Shown one piece after another: positions 1-6,699 of a stretch of DNA of 9,810 nucleotides (position 1 is its first letter; each line of letters begins with the position of its first letter). This DNA is from Acidobacteriota bacterium (GTDB taxonomy: Bacteria > Acidobacteriota > JAAYUB01 > JAMOQF01): assembly GCA_027040585.1 (NCBI GenBank), contig JALULU010000182.1, positions 1 to 9,810 on the forward strand, in the 5' to 3' direction. The notes below the pieces were generated by a model. That model had not been told where the DNA came from. It saw nothing but the letters and a program-made list of their open reading frames with translations, and ran no database searches. The position numbers were made by a program, and so were the translations under genes.

Positions 1-1
1 A

Positions 2-2410
2 ACCGTGAGGTTAAATACAGACCTTGGAGACAAAAATTTTTTAAATGACTGGACATACAACAGGAATTTTAAAGGGTATATTAAGGCAATCCCCCACGGG
101 GTTATCGCCCATGTTTCGGCAGGCAATGTATTTGTCGGCGGAGTTGACAGCCTTGTTCAGGGAATTTTAACAAAGAATGTGAATATTATGAAAATGGCGA
201 CAGCTGACCCAATATTTCCCGTGCTTTTTGCAAAAAGTTTAAAGGATTTTGACGATACGGGAATCTTACACAGGGCAATGGCACTTTTAAATTGGAAAGG
301 GGGAAGTGAGGACATTGAAAACATTTTAAAGAGAGAATGTGACGCAATAGTTGTTTACGGCGGTTCAGATACCGTTTACTCCTACAGAAAAAATCAGGGG
401 CTTCATTGCAAGTTGATTGAGTACGGCCCGAAGTACAGTTTTATCGTTGTTGAGAAAAAGGAAACGGAAAAAAGAGGGATAAAGAATGTTGCAAAATTAA
501 TCGCAAGGGACGCAATAATGTGGGAACAGTCAGCCTGTTCCTCTCCCCATGTGGTTTATGTTGAGACAAAGGAACTTACAAAAACCTTTTTAACAGAAAT
601 TGGCAAAGCCTTCGACTACTGGGCAAAGGAAATACCGCAGGGGGATTTGTTTGACGACGAGGCTGTTGAGATAACAAGGGTAAGGGAAATGGCAAAGGTG
701 GATAAAGCACTTGGAAAAGGGGATTACTATTTTTCAAAAAATTCCTTAAGCACAGTGGTTTATCAGGAGTCAAAGGAGTTTACCGTTTCAAATCACAACA
801 GGACGCTTTTTTTAAAATACCTTGATAACCTTTACGAAATAGTTGACATTGTCGAACCCATGGGCAGGTTTATTCAAACAGTTTCCCTTATAACAGACAA
901 TGAAAACACAAAAAAATTGGCTGATAAATTAAGTTTAATCGGGGCAGACAGGTTTGTTGACGCAGGGAAAATGGCTGTGAGAAAACATGGTACCCCTCAC
1001 GACGGCACAAAGGGTTTATCTGAACTTATAAAATGGGTATCCCTTGCAAGGGAAGAGTTTGAAAGTGATTGGGATGTTTATATTCCCTCTCATACTTACA
1101 TAGCGGATGAAGACTATTTTGATTACCTGCCTCAAAAAGAGAGAGACAAATTAACATTTAAAAGGATTAAAAACATTGTGGAATATGCAAGGAAGCATTC
1201 CCCACTTTTAAGGGAAAGGTATAAGGGTATTGAAATAAAAACCTTTGAAGATTTTTACAAATTCCCTTTAATGACAGGAAGTGATTACAAAAAATACCTT
1301 CCTCCAAACGGTGAAGGGTTGCTTACAGGTGATGTGGCAAACGGGTATGTTTTCTCAAGTGGCGGCACAACGGGGAAACCTAAATCCGTGTTCAGGACTT
1401 TTGAAGAGCAGTGGTTTAATGCACTAAAACTTGGGAAAGGGCTTAAACTCTCTATTTTTAACGAGGGAGATACCGTTGCAAACCTTTTATTCGCAGGAAA
1501 TATGTGGGCTTCCTTTGTTTCTTACAACATGGCTCTTGAATATACCGGGTGCAGGATTTTACCTATAGCTGGAAATTTAAAGATTGATGACATTATAAAT
1601 AGCATGGTTCTCTTTAAAGCAAATGGTTTTATTACAATTCCATCGGTTGCTCTATCAATAGCGGAATACGCTGAAAAAAATAAAATTGACTTAAAAATTG
1701 AAAAAATTGTCACAGGTGGGGAGCATCTTTTTAAAGAGGCAAAGGAATACCTTAAAAGGGTTTTAGGGGTGAAAAAGTTTGCCTCAACGGGATATACCAC
1801 AAATGACACTGGAGCAATAGGTTATCAGTGTGAACATATGGAAGGTGGGCTGCACCATGTTCATGAAGATTTACACTTTGTTGAAATTTTAGACGATGAC
1901 GGAAATCCCTGTAAAAACAATGAAATTGGAAGAATTGTTGTAACAAATCTCCACAGAAAATTAATGCCTACCATAAGATATGAAGTGGGAGATCTTGGCA
2001 GGTGGATTGAAGAGGAATGCAGGTGTGGAAGAAAAACAAGGGTAATGGAATTGCTCGGAAGAAGCGACGATGTGCTGATTATTGGCGGGGGAAATATTCA
2101 CCCGGAAGTTATTGCCGAATCGGTATACGATGTTAGAGGATTAAGCAATCACTTTCAACTAATCGGAGAGATTTTTGATAAAAAAGACAGATTGAGGGTC
2201 AGGGTTGAGGCAATGGATGAAGACATTTCAAGTGTTAAGGAAAAGGAAGAAAAATTAAAAGAGATAATTTACGAAAAGTCAAAGGAACTTAGGGCTATGT
2301 ATGATGGAGGGTTAATCAACGATATAGTTGTTGAAATTGTAAAACCGAACACTATAGAAAGAAACCCAAAAACTGGTAAAATAAGACTTGTAATTGATAA
2401 TAGGAGTTAA
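2..2410 (+). CDS. LuxC-type acyl-CoA reductase fused to PaaK/LuxE-type adenylate-forming domain (5' end outside window)
   Basis: One chain appears to combine acid activation and reduction to aldehyde. Residues are counted from the GTG at 5. Residues 1-350 match LuxC reductases: the AHVSAGNVFVGG segment at 35-46, the VVYGGSDTV segment at 116-124, and the presumed acyl-accepting cysteine C178 in EQSACSSPH. After a short linker, 371-801 resemble phenylacetate-CoA ligase/LuxE proteins: nucleotide-binding loop FSSGGTTGKPK (450-460), YTTNDTG (597-603), RYEVGDLGRW (658-667), CRCGR (672-676), LLGRSDD (683-689) and a C-terminal NPKTGK (788-793) expected to carry the catalytic lysine. The frame is open to the left edge, and LuxC proteins usually have roughly 100 residues before the AGNV segment, so the GTG at 5 is probably not the start. 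It is the first visible gene of an operon, with 3 bases before the STAS gene. By family knowledge, LuxE activates fatty acids with ATP and LuxC reduces the acyl thioester with NADPH. The substrate here is unknown, and no luxAB is present. Confidence 0.88.
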   Translation, partial: TVRLNTDLGDKNFLNDWTYNRNFKGYIKAIPHGVIAHVSAGNVFVGGVDSLVQGILTKNVNIMKMATADPIFPVLFAKSLKDFDDTGILHRAMALLNWKGGSEDIENILKRECDAIVVYGGSDTVYSYRKNQGLHCKLIEYGPKYSFIVVEKKETEKRGIKNVAKLIARDAIMWEQSACSSPHVVYVETKELTKTFLTEIGKAFDYWAKEIPQGDLFDDEAVEITRVREMAKVDKALGKGDYYFSKNSLSTVVYQESKEFTVSNHNRTLFLKYLDNLYEIVDIVEPMGRFIQTVSLITDNENTKKLADKLSLIGADRFVDAGKMAVRKHGTPHDGTKGLSELIKWVSLAREEFESDWDVYIPSHTYIADEDYFDYLPQKERDKLTFKRIKNIVEYARKHSPLLRERYKGIEIKTFEDFYKFPLMTGSDYKKYLPPNGEGLLTGDVANGYVFSSGGTTGKPKSVFRTFEEQWFNALKLGKGLKLSIFNEGDTVANLLFAGNMWASFVSYNMALEYTGCRILPIAGNLKIDDIINSMVLFKANGFITIPSVALSIAEYAEKNKIDLKIEKIVTGGEHLFKEAKEYLKRVLGVKKFASTGYTTNDTGAIGYQCEHMEGGLHHVHEDLHFVEILDDDGNPCKNNEIGRIVVTNLHRKLMPTIRYEVGDLGRWIEEECRCGRKTRVMELLGRSDDVLIIGGGNIHPEVIAESVYDVRGLSNHFQLIGEIFDKKDRLRVRVEAMDEDISSVKEKEEKLKEIIYEKSKELRAMYDGGLINDIVVEIVKPNTIERNPKTGKIRLVIDNRS
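2402..2406 (+). promoter_or_regulatory. Ribosome binding site of the STAS gene, inside the end of the reductase gene
   Basis: AGGAG lies 7 bases before the ATG at 2414 and within the last two sense codons of the preceding gene, just before its TAA. It fixes the STAS start and suggests translational coupling with the reductase. Confidence 0.7.
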
Positions 2411-2413
2411 GAT

Positions 2414-2725
2414 ATGAATCTTGAATTTTTAGAAAAGGATGAATATCTGGTAATTAAAATTACAGATAAGCTGGACTCTTTAAATGCTAAGGAAATCAAC
2501 GATGAGATTGAGAAAAGGTTAAGCTCTCTTAACAAAGATGTAGTATTTGATTTCGGGAATTTGAATTACATAAGCAGTGCAGGTCTTCAGGTTTTAATCT
2601 CCTGCGCCAAAAATAGGGAAGAGATAGGGAAAAAAGTATTTATATTTAAACCCAATGAAATGGTTGACAATATAATAAATGTGACAGGATTTTACTCTTT
2701 TTTGAAAAAGATAGATAAAATTTAA
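2414..2725 (+). CDS. STAS-domain anti-sigma factor antagonist (SpoIIAA/RsbV-like)
   Basis: A 103-residue single-domain protein of the usual size for SpoIIAA/RsbV antagonists. The signature is LNYISSAGLQVLI around residues 50-62. Aligned by eye with the DSSGLG motif of Bacillus SpoIIAA, the phosphorylated serine corresponds to S55. In this family the unphosphorylated form binds an RsbW/SpoIIAB-type kinase and releases that kinase's partner; phosphorylation switches binding off, and a PP2C phosphatase restores it. The kinase-like gene (1 base downstream) and the phosphatase gene are its direct neighbours, so they are the likely partners. The acidic residue that often precedes the serine is S54 here. 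The protein is cytosolic. Which process it controls cannot be read from the window, although the gene lies in one apparent transcription unit with the reductase fusion. Confidence 0.9.
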   Translation: MNLEFLEKDEYLVIKITDKLDSLNAKEINDEIEKRLSSLNKDVVFDFGNLNYISSAGLQVLISCAKNREEIGKKVFIFKPNEMVDNIINVTGFYSFLKKIDKI

Positions 2726-2726
2726 T

Positions 2727-3119
2727 ATGGTTGAGATTGATTTAACAAAAACAAACCTTAAAAACTCTTTAAAAATAGTTGAAGAGTTTTGTGGGGAAAA
2801 TTTTAAAAGCGAGGAAAAAAAATTTAAAGTCAAACTGATATTCGAAGAGATTATTACCAATATGTATAAACACGGGAAAAAGCAGGGAACAACCTTTGTT
2901 AAAGTTGATTTTCAATTTGAAGGGGAAGATGCAGTACTTACCTTTGTTTATAACGGAGAGCACTTTGACCCTACTTCATACAGGGATAAGAGGATGGATG
3001 AACCTTTTAACCTGAATAAAAAAGAAGGGGGTTTAGGGCTTTTTCTTGTAAAACAATTTTCAAAGGAATTTACCTATGAAAGAGAAGGAGATTTAAACAG
3101 GTTAAATGTTAAAGTTTAA
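2727..3119 (+). CDS. RsbW/SpoIIAB-like ATP-binding protein (GHKL fold), putative anti-sigma/serine kinase
   Basis: A 130-residue HATPase_c_2-type protein. The N box is FEEIITNMYKHG (39-50), with E41 and N45 at the positions of the catalytic Glu and Mg-binding Asn of SpoIIAB. The G2 box is GGLGL (101-105), and a family-typical FDP follows G1 (80-82). In the G1 box (normally DxG, the Asp contacting adenine) the sequence is YNG at 75-77, so the conserved Asp is replaced by Tyr. Family members bind and sequester a sigma factor or other target and phosphorylate the STAS antagonist. The start ATG at 2727 follows the STAS stop by one base and has no strong ribosome binding site, which suggests coupled translation. 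Its 3' end overlaps the phosphatase gene by 14 bases. No sigma factor is encoded nearby, so its target is unknown. The missing Asp makes normal kinase activity uncertain. Confidence 0.85.
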   Translation: MVEIDLTKTNLKNSLKIVEEFCGENFKSEEKKFKVKLIFEEIITNMYKHGKKQGTTFVKVDFQFEGEDAVLTFVYNGEHFDPTSYRDKRMDEPFNLNKKEGGLGLFLVKQFSKEFTYEREGDLNRLNVKV

Positions 3120-4986
3120 AAGCATTAAGTCAAAGCTGATCCTCTATTTATCCATAACATTAATTCCCATACTTATCATACTGTTATATTCTGGAAAGAG
3201 CTATATTAAAAAAATATTATATAAAAGCACATTGTTTAATGCAAAGATTTCGGTAACAAAGGCGGCAAGAGATATTGAAAATCTCACTTCTGAAATCTCA
3301 GAAAAGCCAAGAGAGATAGCAGATATAGTTGGAAACAATATTTCAGACATAGAAAAAACTGAAAACTTAATGAAAAAATATGTAAAAGAAAACAAATTTA
3401 TTTACGGTATGGCACTTGCCTTTTACCCCGAATTTTCCCCTAACAAATCTTATTATTCAAGTTACTATTATTTAAAAAATGGCAAATTGATTTACAAACA
3501 ACTTGTACCCCCTTCATATGATTACCTTAATTCTAACTGGTTTTTTCTTCCGGTAAAATTAAAGAAAAACATATGGAGCGAACCCTACTTTGACAAAGGG
3601 GGCGGGGAACTCTGGATGAGTACATACAGTGCCATTATAAAAAACAATGAGGGGAAGCCCATAGGGATTGCCACCGCTGATGTAAGCATAAGGTTTTTAA
3701 CAGAGATTGTTGAAAGGATAAAGATTTTAAAAACAGGAAGGGCTTTTCTCTTTTCAAAAGAGGGGAATTTAATTGCGCCGACAATGAAAATTGACAAAAA
3801 AAATAATGAAATATACGTGGTTCTTAAAGGTTTTAACAAAGAAAATCTTAAAAAAATTGCTAAAGAATGCCTCTGGAAAGACGGTCTCTCAAAAGAATTG
3901 TTTTTCAATAAAACCAAATACTTTGTCTATTATATGCCGCTTAGAAAAACCGATTGGATAATAGGTATTATTTTCCCGGAAAAAGAGCTTTTTGCACCCC
4001 TTAAAAGGATTGAACTTTACTCTGTTTTGTTAATTTTGGGTGTGCTTTTTCTGGTTATAGGCGTTATTACAATTATTTCAAGAAATGTAACAAAGGATAT
4101 AAACAGGATAAAGTCTGTGTCCCTTGAGATAGCAAAGGGCAATTTTGATGTAGAAATACCTCAAAACTTTATGTATGAAGCTAAAAGCATAGCGGAAGCA
4201 TTAAATACAATGCAGATTTCATTAAAAAAATACATTGAGGAGGTAAAGGAAAAGTCAAAATTGGAAAATGAATTACTTTTAGCACATAAAATCCAGAGTT
4301 CCTTTGTCCCCAACAAGACTGATGTTGAAATAAATGGATTTTCTTTTAAAGCAGTCAGTCTATGGGCAAAACAGGTGGGTGGAGACTTTTATGGAATTAA
4401 TAAAATAGATGATAATAAAATACTTTTCTATTTAGGGGATGTTTCAGGAAAGGGAATCCCTGCTGTTTTATACGTCGCAATGGTTAAAGGAATGATAGAA
4501 GTTTTGATTAATCAGACCCATTCAATTAAAGAGATAGCATCACTTCTAAATAAGTTTTTTGCAAACATCACAAAACACAATACCTTTGCCACAATGTTTA
4601 TTGGGCTTATTGACAAAAAAGAAGGAAAATTGCACTACGCAAATTTAGGACATATTCCACCAATTTTTATTGATATAAACAAACTCTTTTCCCCAATTTT
4701 AAGTGGAAATATTCCAGTTGGTGTTTTCCCTGATTTTAACTTTAAAACAAGTACCATTGATTTAAAATCCTTCAATCAAATTATAATTTTCAGTGATGGC
4801 GTTTTAGATGCAAAGAATTCCAAGGGACAGACTTTTGAAAATGAAAAACTGATTGAAGTTTTAAAAAAGGTTCATAACAGAGCAAATCTCATAAATTATT
4901 TAATAGACGAAATCACTAATTTTGTGGATGACACAGATTTATATGACGATACTACAATTCTAAATATCATCAGGAATCTTATTTAA
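3106..4986 (+). CDS. Membrane sensor phosphatase: dCache-like sensor, HAMP, SpoIIE/PP2C domain
   Basis: A 626-residue protein with a transmembrane segment at about 9-28, a large extracytoplasmic region at about 30-300, a second transmembrane segment at about 304-325, HAMP at about 326-376, a helical linker ending in AHKIQSSFVP (393-402), and a C-terminal PP2C-type SpoIIE/RsbU phosphatase. Phosphatase motifs are VGGDFYG (424-430), LGDVSGKG (443-450), NLGHIPP (513-519), FSDGVLDA (562-569) and DDTTIL (614-619), so the metal-binding aspartates D427, D445, D564 and D614/615 are all present. The outer region has double-Cache hallmarks such as NSNWFF (142-147), WSEPYFD (157-163) and ATADVSI (189-195). 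The probable role is to sense an external ligand and dephosphorylate the STAS protein encoded upstream. The ATG at 3106 overlaps the previous gene by 14 bases; an in-frame TAA at 3094 excludes a longer version, and GGAG at 3087-3090 is the likely ribosome binding site at a long spacing of 15 bases. The ligand is unknown. Confidence 0.93.
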   Translation: MLKFKSIKSKLILYLSITLIPILIILLYSGKSYIKKILYKSTLFNAKISVTKAARDIENLTSEISEKPREIADIVGNNISDIEKTENLMKKYVKENKFIYGMALAFYPEFSPNKSYYSSYYYLKNGKLIYKQLVPPSYDYLNSNWFFLPVKLKKNIWSEPYFDKGGGELWMSTYSAIIKNNEGKPIGIATADVSIRFLTEIVERIKILKTGRAFLFSKEGNLIAPTMKIDKKNNEIYVVLKGFNKENLKKIAKECLWKDGLSKELFFNKTKYFVYYMPLRKTDWIIGIIFPEKELFAPLKRIELYSVLLILGVLFLVIGVITIISRNVTKDINRIKSVSLEIAKGNFDVEIPQNFMYEAKSIAEALNTMQISLKKYIEEVKEKSKLENELLLAHKIQSSFVPNKTDVEINGFSFKAVSLWAKQVGGDFYGINKIDDNKILFYLGDVSGKGIPAVLYVAMVKGMIEVLINQTHSIKEIASLLNKFFANITKHNTFATMFIGLIDKKEGKLHYANLGHIPPIFIDINKLFSPILSGNIPVGVFPDFNFKTSTIDLKSFNQIIIFSDGVLDAKNSKGQTFENEKLIEVLKKVHNRANLINYLIDEITNFVDDTDLYDDTTILNIIRNLI

Positions 4987-6403
4987 AACTTTCTTTCATC
5001 ATAGAAACAGAATAATTGAAAATTTCTTTTGCAAAATCTTCATATACTTTAATCCTGTCCACATCTATCATTGTATTTAAATACTCAAACCTGATAATAT
5101 CTTTTCCGTTAAGTGCATAGGGCAGAATACCGCAGAAAAAGAAACCCAATTCTTCTATGGCACTTATATATTCGTCAAGAGGACAATCTGTTAATGGAAT
5201 ATTTAAGAAAAACACATCAGCCTGAGTTGAAAGTTTTAACTGATAAAAAGTGCTTTTCAAACTCTTTTTAAAATCAAAACCAATTTTTGGAACATCAATT
5301 ATTCCGAATCCCCATGGAGCGTTGTATTTCGCATCAAATACACTTTCCTGAAAAATTTTAATATCTTTGCCCTCTTTTGTTTTGATTCCCATATTTTCGT
5401 AAATTTTCTCAACAATTTTTCTGTGTTTTTTTGGAATGTACAGGTTTTTCATCTCAAAAACAAAGGGCTTATAATACATCAGGCAAGTCTCTCTTTCTGA
5501 AAGTGATTTAACCTCCATCTTTTTAAAATTAAACTCCCTTGGAACAAGTCCGAAAGAAATGCCACAAGGTTTAGCACTAAATTTTACATTTACCACCTGT
5601 GAACTTACATGGCTTGTAACAGGTTGCGAAAATACCCCTTTAATTTTTAAATCTTTAGCGGTTTCTTCAAGGCTTTCCCTCATTTTGTAAAGTAACTTTC
5701 TCCCTCTGTAATCAGGTTCCACCACAGCCTGCCCAAATTCAGCAATATTTTCCATGCCGTACCTTTCAAGTCCATAATGCCCTATTATCCTGTTGTATTT
5801 TTTATCAATTGCAACCATTGAGATAACCTTGCCTTCCTGGTTTAATTTTTCAACCCTTTCGGGAAAATATAAATCTTCATTGGGATAGGTATACCCGTAA
5901 CATTTATAAATAAGTTGCGAAATCTGATACCCGTTTTTGCCGTCAAAAAGTTCTATTAAAATATCCTCTGAAGGCCTTTCCTTTTCTTTTGAAAAAACAA
6001 GTTCATATTGTGTTATATCTTTTTGAGGTCTTTGAAATAGAATCTGAAGCTCCTTACCCTCTTTTCCATGGTTTATCCACATAAGGTTTTTGCAGTGTAT
6101 TTTCATAAGGGTTAGGCTCGCTTTTTCTATTTCACTGTTTTTCCTTTCATATGAAAATGGAAGTCCTTTATCAAGAAATGAAATAGTCAAAAAATCTTCA
6201 TCTATTTTTGCATTTATAGTTATGTTAAAATTCTCTTCATCGCCGTTCATCCTCAGTACGTAGAGAAAAGCCTCTTCCCCTATCAAATAAAATATATCCC
6301 TTAAATTGGCTTCAAATCCCGATAATATTCCAACCTCCGCTATAAATGCCTGTATTAATCTTAGAGATGAAAGGTTTGAAGGAACAATCAATTTAAAAAT
6401 CAT
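4979..6403 (-). CDS. Degenerate RsbW-like ATPase domain fused to GNAT N-acetyltransferase
   Basis: A 474-residue protein. Residues 1-128 resemble a SpoIIAB/RsbW-type domain: N box GEEAFLYVLRMNG (42-54) keeps the Glu (E44) but has Y48 where Asn is expected, G1 is LDKGLPF (77-83), and the glycine-rich G2 box is replaced by ASLTLM (95-100). Residues of about 150-300 look like a GNAT acyltransferase, with motif A around AVVEPDYRGRKLLYKMRES (226-244); the usual second Gly/Ala of the acetyl-CoA loop is K236. The remaining 300-474 form a C-terminal domain that I cannot name; its end (YLNTMIDVD, 441-449) recalls other GNAT proteins carrying such an N-terminal domain. AAAGGAG at 6411-6417, 7 bases before the ATG, supports the start. 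The gene converges on the sensor phosphatase gene with an 8-base tail overlap. I infer a role in the same partner-switching circuit, possibly as a STAS-binding acetyltransferase. Its acyl acceptor is unknown. Confidence 0.8.
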   Translation of the reverse strand: MIFKLIVPSNLSSLRLIQAFIAEVGILSGFEANLRDIFYLIGEEAFLYVLRMNGDEENFNITINAKIDEDFLTISFLDKGLPFSYERKNSEIEKASLTLMKIHCKNLMWINHGKEGKELQILFQRPQKDITQYELVFSKEKERPSEDILIELFDGKNGYQISQLIYKCYGYTYPNEDLYFPERVEKLNQEGKVISMVAIDKKYNRIIGHYGLERYGMENIAEFGQAVVEPDYRGRKLLYKMRESLEETAKDLKIKGVFSQPVTSHVSSQVVNVKFSAKPCGISFGLVPREFNFKKMEVKSLSERETCLMYYKPFVFEMKNLYIPKKHRKIVEKIYENMGIKTKEGKDIKIFQESVFDAKYNAPWGFGIIDVPKIGFDFKKSLKSTFYQLKLSTQADVFFLNIPLTDCPLDEYISAIEELGFFFCGILPYALNGKDIIRFEYLNTMIDVDRIKVYEDFAKEIFNYSVSMMKESFK

Positions 6404-6451
6404 ATAAATTCTCCTTTACCATCATTTTACAATAGATTGAATACCACAAAC

Positions 6452-6480
6452 AACTTAGAAATGGATAATCTTAATGACAA
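6452..6480 (-). promoter_or_regulatory. Possible promoter of the RsbW-GNAT gene
   Basis: Reading the minus strand, TTGTCA (6475-6480) lies 17 bases before TAAGTT (6452-6457). The -35 differs from consensus at one position, but the -10 is weak. Transcription would start near 6445, giving a leader of about 42 bases. A second candidate, TTGTTT (6448-6453) and TAAAAT (6424-6429) with an 18-base spacer, would leave a leader of only about 14 bases and looks less likely. In this AT-rich DNA both are tentative. Confidence 0.25.
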
Positions 6481-6497
6481 CTTAAAAAGAAAAACTC

Positions 6498-6526
6498 TTG
6501 ACTTAAAAAAAAGGTTTTGCTATAAA
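6498..6526 (+). promoter_or_regulatory. Sigma-70-type promoter with extended -10 for the tRNA pair
   Basis: TTGACT (6498-6503) and TATAAA (6521-6526) are separated by exactly 17 bases, and TGC directly before the -10 forms an extended -10 element. Initiation is predicted around 6532-6535, only about 6-9 bases before the mature 5' end of tRNA-Gly, so the 5' leader removed by RNase P would be very short. Confidence 0.8.
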
Positions 6527-6540
6527 ATGTAATCCTGTGA

Positions 6541-6615
<75 letters not shown>

Positions 6616-6621
6616 TTTTTA

Positions 6622-6697
6622 GGCGGTGTACCCAAGTGGCTAAGGGAGAGGTCTGCAAAACCTCTATTCAGCGGTTCGAATCCGCTCGCCGCCTCCA
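6622..6697 (+). tRNA. tRNA-Cys (anticodon GCA)
   Basis: Acceptor GGCGGTG (6622-6628) pairs with CGCCGCC (6687-6693) with one G-U pair. The anticodon stem GAGGT/ACCTC encloses CTGCAAA, with anticodon GCA at 6655-6657. The T arm AGCGG-TTCGAAT-CCGCT spans 6670-6686. The discriminator is U (6694), a known identity element of tRNA-Cys, and CCA is encoded at 6695-6697. There is no independent promoter in the 6-base spacer, so it depends on the promoter before tRNA-Gly. The 3' end lies 2 bases from the stop codon of the convergent polyprenyl synthase gene, and no clear terminator follows. Confidence 0.97.
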
Positions 6698-6699
6698 CT

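Noticed and set aside
5..7. GTG at 5 as the true start of the reductase fusion
   Set aside because: The frame is open to the left edge, and LuxC proteins normally carry roughly 100 residues before the AGNV segment, so the gene almost certainly begins upstream.
2..2410. A bioluminescence (lux) operon
   Set aside because: The LuxC- and LuxE-like domains are the only resemblance. There is no luciferase, thioesterase or flavin reductase gene in view, and such reductases occur widely in non-luminous bacteria.
4985..5006. Small hairpin (TTTCT/AGAAA) after the phosphatase stop as a terminator
   Set aside because: The stem is short and AT-only, has no following T tract, and lies inside the convergent coding region.
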